Source: Gammaproteobacteria bacterium (GTDB lineage: Bacteria > Pseudomonadota > Gammaproteobacteria > SZUA-229). Taken from it: 64,000 bases of DNA. The notes below the pieces were generated by a model. The model did no database searches. It saw nothing but the letters and a program-made list of their open reading frames with translations, and was not told the origin of the DNA. Where the stretch lies: positions 1 to 64,000 of the forward strand of contig JAOUKV010000001.1 of assembly GCA_029882355.1 (NCBI GenBank), in the 5' to 3' direction. Shown here one piece after another: positions 58,603 to 64,000 of the stretch (positions are counted from its first letter, which is position 1; the number at the start of each line of letters is the position of its first letter). A program made the translations under genes and the position numbers.

Positions 58603-60024
58603 TTAATAGGCGTTTTTATGAATGAGCCCACGAAAAACAGTCATGATGATGATTTTCATATCCAGCCACAATGACCAGTTTTCAATATAAAAAAGATCGT
58701 GCTCAATGCGTGTATGTAGACAGGTATTGCCCCGCCAGCCATGCACCTGTGCCCAGCCGGTCACACCCGCCTTAACCAGGTGTTTTTTCATATAGTGAGG
58801 AATCTCATCTTTATATTTTTCAACGAACATAGGGCGCTCTGGCCGAGGACCGATCAATGACATTTCACCTTTTAGCACGTTAAATAATTGCGGCAACTCA
58901 TCCAGGCTGGTTTTACGTAAAAAAGAGCCAAATTTTGTCGCACGCTTATCTGTTTCATTTGACCAGACAGGGCCCGTTTTATTTTCTGCATCTATCGGCA
59001 TAGAGCGAAACTTGAACATAGTAAACACCTGCTCATTCCAACCCATGCGGCTCTGACGGTACAAAACAGGGCCAGGTGAACTTAGCCTAACACCCACCGC
59101 AATAAATAACATAACAGGGCTCGCCAAGATCAATAACAAAAGAGCTAACACATAATCTTCGATCGTTTTAACAACTTGATTCATTCCATCTATAGCAGAA
59201 TAAGAAATATTCACTACGGGTACACCAGCAATTTCAGACAAGGAGTGATGCATTAATTGATATTCAAAAATATCCGGTACATATCGAATCTCCGTGGATG
59301 AACCATCTAAAGCAGTTATAACTTCACGAATCGTTTTTTCTTCACTATGTGGTAAAGATATCCAGACCTGATCAACATCCGCTTCATCAACATGCTCACG
59401 CAACTCTGTAACGTCTGAAATGAATTTTTTGCTTTTTAACCAGGAGGGAAGTTTATCGGAGCGCGGTCCAAATAACGCCGAAATTTCCAGTCCAAACCAG
59501 GTTGAACGACGAAGCCGATCAGCCACAACCGCCGCCTGCTCACCTGTACCAACAATGACAATATGGCGATGATTAAACCCATTAGAACGTAGCCAGCTCA
59601 GTACAATACGTAATATTACTCGCGAACTGACCAAGGAGGCCCATGTAGCCACGAACCATAAGCCCATCCACGAGCGTGAATAGTCAGCACCAGACTTGGT
59701 AACGAATGCCGCTCCAGCCAATAACAGACCAACCAAAAGCCACGCCATGGTCAGATGTTTTATTTCTGATAGCGTAGAAGAACCTCGCCAAACGCGATAA
59801 GTGGTAAACAGAGGAAAAATCAGACCTGCAAGAATGACCGCGACCAGAATAACATCAAGATAATGCCCAGGAAGACCCTGAACACCTAAAACCGTATAGG
59901 TACCATAAGCAGCTGAAAAATAATAAGACAGCACACCACAGATAAGCACAATTGATAAATCAATCACTCGCAGAATAAAATTAAGAACATTTGCATGCCC
60001 TTTGAGAAACCCTCTTTTGATCAT
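58603..60024 (-). CDS. Undecaprenyl-phosphate sugar-1-phosphate transferase (WcaJ/WbaP family)
   Basis: This 473-residue polyprenyl glycosylphosphotransferase starts glycan assembly on undecaprenyl phosphate, often with glucose- or galactose-1-phosphate. It has an N-terminal membrane region of four helices (about 10-125), a CoA-binding-like Rossmann domain (about 145-260), one more membrane helix near 280, and the C-terminal transferase domain with FKFRSMPIDAE, TSLDELPQLFNVLKGEMSLIGPRPERP and the HDLFYIENWSLWLDMKI end. This is the typical full-length WcaJ architecture. It is upstream of the ligase gene on the same strand. Confidence 0.92.
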   Translation of the reverse strand: MIKRGFLKGHANVLNFILRVIDLSIVLICGVLSYYFSAAYGTYTVLGVQGLPGHYLDVILVAVILAGLIFPLFTTYRVWRGSSTLSEIKHLTMAWLLVGLLLAGAAFVTKSGADYSRSWMGLWFVATWASLVSSRVILRIVLSWLRSNGFNHRHIVIVGTGEQAAVVADRLRRSTWFGLEISALFGPRSDKLPSWLKSKKFISDVTELREHVDEADVDQVWISLPHSEEKTIREVITALDGSSTEIRYVPDIFEYQLMHHSLSEIAGVPVVNISYSAIDGMNQVVKTIEDYVLALLLLILASPVMLFIAVGVRLSSPGPVLYRQSRMGWNEQVFTMFKFRSMPIDAENKTGPVWSNETDKRATKFGSFLRKTSLDELPQLFNVLKGEMSLIGPRPERPMFVEKYKDEIPHYMKKHLVKAGVTGWAQVHGWRGNTCLHTRIEHDLFYIENWSLWLDMKIIIMTVFRGLIHKNAY

Positions 60025-60112
60025 ATATCTGATTACTCACCAAGAACCCACATTCGTATCTATTATATTTCAAAATTCGACTATATTACGAACAATTAAC
60101 ATTATTATCTTG

Positions 60113-60120
60113 CCCCCCCC
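60113..60120. repeat. Poly-C/G tract of eight bases upstream of the wcaJ-like gene
   Basis: Eight Cs on the plus strand (G8 on the coding strand) stand 89 bases ahead of the sugar transferase start in an otherwise AT-rich 159-base gap. No other feature is visible in that gap. A slippage-prone tract here could alter spacing in a promoter. Confidence 0.6.
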
Positions 60121-60183
60121 TAAAATAGTGCCACACCTTGCTAATATCTTTATCTCAAAACAACTTAATAAAACAGCAATTCT

Positions 60184-60792
60184 TTAAAGCACATCAAAAT
60201 CAAAAATACCTGTAACCTCATCCAAGGTAACTCTAGACGGTCTAACTAAAAGACGCTTTTTTGCCTTCAATAATAAAGGTAGATCATCATGATGATCTGT
60301 AATTACACATTCTAAAATGACATCTTTCCCATAGTAGGCACTTACCGACCGCCACTTTTCTTCACCAATATTCTCTTTCCATAGAGAATTAAAAACTGAG
60401 CCGGATGAAAATACGTGTGAAAAATCAAACTTTTTAGCCAAAACATCTACATAACATGCTGGTGCCGCCGTACACAGCACTACAGACACCTGTGTATTTT
60501 CATATTTACGCATCTCCTTAAGCACATCACTATTAGTGAAACAATAAAGGAATTGACAAAACCATTTGATAAAAAAACACGGTATATTTTCTGTAACACT
60601 TAAAATTTCACGCTTCATTTGAACACGGTTTGATTTATGAAAAAATCGGAGAAGGACTACTTTTATAAATTTTATTAGCGCAAACCAACGAAAAGAAATA
60701 AATAGAAACAGAAACGAAAACACCAACCAATAGCGAAAGGAATTTAATGAGCATAAACACCCATCCAAATCAACAACGACAATTTTGTTCAT
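60184..60792 (-). CDS. HAD-superfamily phosphatase
   Basis: The 202-residue product has the HAD motifs in order: I, D8-L-D10-G-C; II, T108 in VVLCTAAP; III, a lysine near 139-146; IV, DHHDD at 166-170. An N-terminal insert (about 20-50) is very hydrophobic and basic, suggesting membrane contact. Its start overlaps the stop of the phosphoribosyltransferase gene by four bases (ATGA), so the two are translationally coupled. In the polysaccharide setting, removal of the 5-phosphate from a transferred phosphoribosyl group is a good hypothesis (inference). SerB-like activity is the alternative. The gene is AT-rich compared with the core. Confidence 0.82.
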   Translation of the reverse strand: MNKIVVVDLDGCLCSLNSFRYWLVFSFLFLFISFRWFALIKFIKVVLLRFFHKSNRVQMKREILSVTENIPCFFIKWFCQFLYCFTNSDVLKEMRKYENTQVSVVLCTAAPACYVDVLAKKFDFSHVFSSGSVFNSLWKENIGEEKWRSVSAYYGKDVILECVITDHHDDLPLLLKAKKRLLVRPSRVTLDEVTGIFDFDVL

Positions 60793-61382
60793 GATTTATA
60801 ATCACTAGACCATGGAAAACGCAATAAAACATTCTTATACAAACAAAAATCAGGGTATACCAAAGGCACATTCTTTGTAACAACCAGTACAGCGATTTTG
60901 TATTCAAGCAGCGGGTTAATTGCACAAAGCTCATCTAATAATATTTTTACTGTAGCACCTGAATCTATCGCATCGTCAATTATAATTATTCGACCAGATT
61001 CAAGATTAGCAAGATAATCAACCAACCTACTATCAAGACGAACATCTCTCTCAACATCATCAGATAGTTTCATTCTTAAAGTAACAATATAATGTTCAAC
61101 AATCCTAAGCCAATCCAAAATAAACCTTGGTAAAAATTTAAATAGAATTTTAATACTGCGAGTTTTTTTAGCTGCAGTTGCATATCTTGACGCACCTGCC
61201 TCAAAATATTCTAAATTACCACCCTGTTTTTCTAAGTAACCAAAGACTAGTTTTGCAACAGTCGCACCACCAGATCTAACCCCAATCAAAGCAGTAATAT
61301 CACCTGATTCAGCTAGTTTTACAGCAAGAGAATCACAGGCTTGTTCAAATTCAGATTTATTTAAGGTAATAACACTCATCAT
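60789..61382 (-). CDS. Phosphoribosyltransferase family protein
   Basis: From ATG 61382 the product has 197 residues. It is a type I PRTase: the pyrophosphate loop GVRSGGATVAK lies at 34-44 and the PRPP-binding motif IIIIDDAIDSGAT at 122-134, with the acidic pair D126-D127. A basic and hydrophobic insert (about 72-105) is unusual for purine salvage enzymes and would suit a membrane-bound acceptor. The C terminus ends FPWSSDYKS, like the tryptophan-containing end of purine PRTases. A TTG-started extension to 61412 is not believed. Between a glycosyltransferase and a coupled HAD phosphatase, it could transfer phosphoribose from PRPP to a glycan (inference). Confidence 0.82.
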   Translation of the reverse strand: MMSVITLNKSEFEQACDSLAVKLAESGDITALIGVRSGGATVAKLVFGYLEKQGGNLEYFEAGASRYATAAKKTRSIKILFKFLPRFILDWLRIVEHYIVTLRMKLSDDVERDVRLDSRLVDYLANLESGRIIIIDDAIDSGATVKILLDELCAINPLLEYKIAVLVVTKNVPLVYPDFCLYKNVLLRFPWSSDYKS

Positions 61383-61427
61383 CAACCAACGTAAAAAACA
61401 GGGAATAAGCAAAGATTAGCAGTCACT

Positions 61428-62282
61428 TTACGCCCTGGTGATTTTAAGTTTAAAATTTTCAAAAAACCGTACGTAGCAATATTTAAGAATAGAGTATGGC
61501 AAAAATCTCCAGTAATATTTTAAATGCATCTTCAACTCATTTAATGCTGACAGTCTTCTAGCCCAGCAGGGAGAGTTAGCCCTGTTTTTGGCCCAACCTC
61601 TACAGTGAAAAACTGGTGCAGATGGAATCATCATGATTTTTTTATTAAGCCGCGTCACCCTAAGAGATAATTCAATATCTTCCTTATACATAAAGTACGA
61701 CTCATTAAAAACATAGCCGTCTTTATCCAACAATTCTTGAATGATATCCCTGTGAATCAACATCAGAGCACCACAGGCCGCAGGTACATCATATGGCGGT
61801 AATTCTTTATTCAACACGGCGACACTATCACCTTGCGACACATCGAACCATCGCCCAAACCAGGTGTGGCTTATTCCCAAGCTATCGATCAAACCTGTTG
61901 GTTTATCTTTTTCAAAATCATAACCTAACAACGGCACGGTAAAAATACCAACATTACTATCTTGCGAGTCACCAATCACTTCAAGAACATTCTTTAACCA
62001 TGAATCAGGCAAAAAAACATCAGGGTTAATAAGAAGAAAATAGTCAGACTCAAACTCAAGACTACATTCAATACCAATATTATTGGCCGCGGAAAAACCA
62101 ATATTTTCACCTATATTTATAACTTCAGAATTATGAAAATCCTCAGCGTTAACAGTATTAGAGCTTGAATTAATTAAAAAAACTTTTTCACCAAGCTCAT
62201 CTATATGTCGATTGCTGAATTTTTTTATGTATTCATCGCTATTATGCGAGACATAAATTGAAACAACTGACAATGGACTCAC
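61428..62282 (-). CDS. Family 2 glycosyltransferase
   Basis: The product is a GT-A fold glycosyltransferase like rhamnosyltransferases (WbbL type), with a nucleotide-sugar domain (VVSIYVSHNSDEYI..., IGENIGFSAANNIGI near 70), the metal-site region LLINPDVFLP, and the late YFMYKEDIELSLRV acceptor/catalytic segment. The GTG at 62282 (284 residues) is chosen because GGGAGAGGA stands just before it; the ATG at 62303 has a weaker site. The donor sugar is not predictable. It is upstream of the PRTase gene with 45 bases between. Confidence 0.88.
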   Translation of the reverse strand: MSPLSVVSIYVSHNSDEYIKKFSNRHIDELGEKVFLINSSSNTVNAEDFHNSEVINIGENIGFSAANNIGIECSLEFESDYFLLINPDVFLPDSWLKNVLEVIGDSQDSNVGIFTVPLLGYDFEKDKPTGLIDSLGISHTWFGRWFDVSQGDSVAVLNKELPPYDVPAACGALMLIHRDIIQELLDKDGYVFNESYFMYKEDIELSLRVTRLNKKIMMIPSAPVFHCRGWAKNRANSPCWARRLSALNELKMHLKYYWRFLPYSILKYCYVRFFENFKLKITRA

Positions 62283-62541
62283 ACTATTTCCTCTCCCATA
62301 CATTCTTATAAAACTATTCGTCTACTTACGTCTATCATATCGGATCATTCAAAGCCAAAGCACAATACCAATATTCCATATAAAGCCGTTTTTTATGTAG
62401 ATCAGCAAGTATAGAACTAGACTCCACCAGGCATTCGAAAAGCCTCATTTTATTTATATGCAAATTAAGGGAGTAGCATCTACACCTTGTCAGAACACTT
62501 ACTTATCAGCAATAATTTATCGTACATGTGAAAGCTACACT

Positions 62542-62967
62542 TTAATATCTATTTTTATCATTCACAGTGTTGAATACAAACGAACGTGCCAGTATATACA
62601 TAAGCAATGTATAACTCACTGCAGCGGCAATCTGAGAAATTACTGGATGAAAGTGAAAATAAGTTAATGACAGATAAAGCACCAATAAATTAAATAAAAA
62701 TGAAATAACAAATGCAATAACATAGCGGACGCTTTCCGCAACAAAATGACCACTACTGCGAAAAACAAATTTCTTTGAAAGTACAAATCCCGATGTAAAC
62801 CCAACGGCATATCCTGTAACGTTTGAAACCACTGGTGAAAAACCCAGAGCCATCGCGGAGAAGATAACGACGAAGCCAAGAACAGTGTTTACTACACCAC
62901 TTCCCAAATATCGTGCGATATACGTAGCCTCACTCCAAAAATGAAATGCCCAGTTATTTTTTTTCAT
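62542..62967 (-). CDS. GtrA family membrane protein
   Basis: The 141-residue product has four membrane helices (about 18-38, 43-62, 78-100, 105-128) and the GtrA signatures RYLGSGVVNTVLGF and GYAVGFTSGFVLSKKFVFRSSG. GtrA-type proteins are thought to flip polyprenyl-linked sugars or aid their transfer in polysaccharide modification. It is separated by about 260 bases without a visible gene from the glycosyltransferase gene and follows the epimerase gene by 52 bases. Confidence 0.88.
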   Translation of the reverse strand: MKKNNWAFHFWSEATYIARYLGSGVVNTVLGFVVIFSAMALGFSPVVSNVTGYAVGFTSGFVLSKKFVFRSSGHFVAESVRYVIAFVISFLFNLLVLYLSLTYFHFHPVISQIAAAVSYTLLMYILARSFVFNTVNDKNRY

Positions 62968-63019
62968 TGTGTAGATACTTTATATTCCTGATACTTTAAA
63001 ATATATTGAAGTTCGATTT

Positions 63020-63967
63020 TTATCTACTAGCGCGAACAAACACTGCCCTTTCTGCCGCCATCATCTGTGCGACACCCACAAGTAGACTTGTCCTTGATAT
63101 CTGCTTATTAATCGGCACAGTTATCGAATGAAACTGTATGCGTCGAGTATAAATGCTAGTCAGTTTGCTTGCACTAGAAACTATCCTTGGGCTGCGCCTG
63201 GTAATTCTTTTATAAATTGAAACAATTTCAGCAATGGTAGTAGGCCTTTCGGAAGCAATTATTTTTGTAAAAACCCCCTGCTTCCCATCTAATACACGCA
63301 ACGCAGCGACTATTGCAGAAGCTGCATCATCAGAGATGATGTAATCACGAATAGTGTCAAGTGGAACGTAAATCTGTACTGGTTTATTTCTCAATATACA
63401 ACGTGCCATTAGCGCAATAAGTCCCTGCTGTTTTCCAGTCGCCTGGCCAGGGCCGTATAATGTCGACATTCGTGCAAGAAGCGCAGTTACCCCACAATTA
63501 TTGACAGCAAAGGTATTTACCAAATTTTCCTGCTTAAGTTTTTCATGCGCATAAGCCGTTGTTGGTGCTACAGGTGTATTTTCAGTAATAATATCACCTG
63601 CCGCACCCGCATAGATAGCACCTGCTGAACTAGAAAAAGCAAGACAGCCTTTAGCAGCAACCAGATCCGGCTCGGATTCAACAAGCTTGAGCAGCGTCGA
63701 TAACGTTCGCGTTTCAACTGCAAGTTCCGCCTCGGTACTGCTCATGGTGCCCACACCAGCAGCCCAATAGATCTGCCACTTATTACCGACACCAACAAAG
63801 TCTGCATACGACTTAACTGCTATCTCTAACTGAACGCTAAGCTTAGTCTCGCTATCCCAGTGAAAACGCTCAGCTGGTTGAAACATACTGCTTCCACTAT
63901 GTTGCAATGCACGCTGCAACGCTGCCCCCAACAGACCGCTGCTTCCTATAATCCAGACAGCTGTCAT
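63020..63967 (-). CDS. NAD-dependent epimerase/dehydratase family protein
   Basis: This 315-residue extended short-chain dehydrogenase has the GxxGxxG nucleotide loop (G8-S-S-G-L-L-G14), a serine cluster S112-S114 and the YxxxK pair Y139 and K143. Such enzymes modify nucleotide sugars by epimerisation, dehydration or reduction. It is shorter and more divergent in the C-terminal substrate part than GalE or RfbB, and the substrate is unknown. It probably starts the visible part of the polysaccharide cluster, which continues to the right of the window. Confidence 0.85.
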   Translation of the reverse strand: MTAVWIIGSSGLLGAALQRALQHSGSSMFQPAERFHWDSETKLSVQLEIAVKSYADFVGVGNKWQIYWAAGVGTMSSTEAELAVETRTLSTLLKLVESEPDLVAAKGCLAFSSSAGAIYAGAAGDIITENTPVAPTTAYAHEKLKQENLVNTFAVNNCGVTALLARMSTLYGPGQATGKQQGLIALMARCILRNKPVQIYVPLDTIRDYIISDDAASAIVAALRVLDGKQGVFTKIIASERPTTIAEIVSIYKRITRRSPRIVSSASKLTSIYTRRIQFHSITVPINKQISRTSLLVGVAQMMAAERAVFVRASR

Positions 63968-64000
63968 TGATGAATATCCGGCCGTGTAGGTTTCGTTCCG

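Noticed and set aside
60002-60187. Plus-strand 61-residue reading frame in the AT-rich gap
   Set aside because: It contains the poly-C tract, has no ribosome site and overlaps the start of the sugar transferase gene.
62458-62667. Plus-strand 69-residue reading frame left of gtrA
   Set aside because: It overlaps the end of the GtrA gene, has no ribosome site and no recognisable features.

Overview
The window looks like a chromosomal core segment of a Gammaproteobacterium outside the Enterobacterales. Base composition is moderate by eye. nuoC and nuoD are separate genes. The order pnp-rpsO-truB-rbfA-infB-nusA-rimP ... tRNA-Leu-secG-tpiA-glmM-folP-ftsH-rlmE/yhbY-greA-carB-carA is the block I know from Pseudomonas, Xanthomonas and Legionella-like lineages. 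The genus cannot be named from the sequence. No prophage, CRISPR array, complete IS element or recognisable defence island is present. Region 1 (1-8100) is a mixed set of small transcription units: the end of a sensor kinase, a TlpA-like thioredoxin, an unknown membrane protein with methionines on a heptad, a methyltransferase, an MscS channel, a MerB-family protein directly behind orn, an M48 protease-cytochrome c-rsgA group, tadA, and a stand-alone receiver protein. Region 2 (8100-16260) holds guaA and guaB, xseA divergent from guaB, dksA-gluQ and acs. Region 3 (16260-21760) is accessory. It has three dRS3-like palindromes (ATTCCC-N8-GGGAAT), two of them flanking a broken GIY-YIG nuclease gene, and a larger imperfect inverted repeat. 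A 39-residue membrane peptide follows, then a TRAP transporter (P, Q and M components) preceded by its TatT lipoprotein, and a SPOR-domain lipoprotein. Region 4 (21850-56830) is the conserved expression and energy block, all on the minus strand except yhbY. The initiator tRNA and rimP-nusA-infB-rbfA-truB-rpsO-pnp form the translation/RNA-decay operon. The complete 13-gene nuo operon (nuoA to nuoN, complex I) lies between tRNA-Leu(GAG) and tRNA-fMet. Upstream are secG-tpiA-glmM-folP-ftsH-rlmE and carAB-greA. carA is preceded by a strong terminator-like hairpin lying inside a short leader reading frame whose stop codon overlaps the carA start, an arrangement that recalls the E. coli pyrBI attenuator. 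Region 5 (57000-64000) starts with tRNA-Glu and then carries a surface-polysaccharide cluster: O-antigen ligase, a WcaJ/WbaP-type initiating transferase, a HAD phosphatase and phosphoribosyltransferase pair with a 4-base overlap, a family 2 glycosyltransferase, a GtrA protein and an NAD-dependent epimerase. The phosphoribosyltransferase-phosphatase pair fits a PRPP-dependent ribofuranosylation route and is the most interesting candidate system here. The part from about 60 to 62.7 kb looks more AT-rich than the core.
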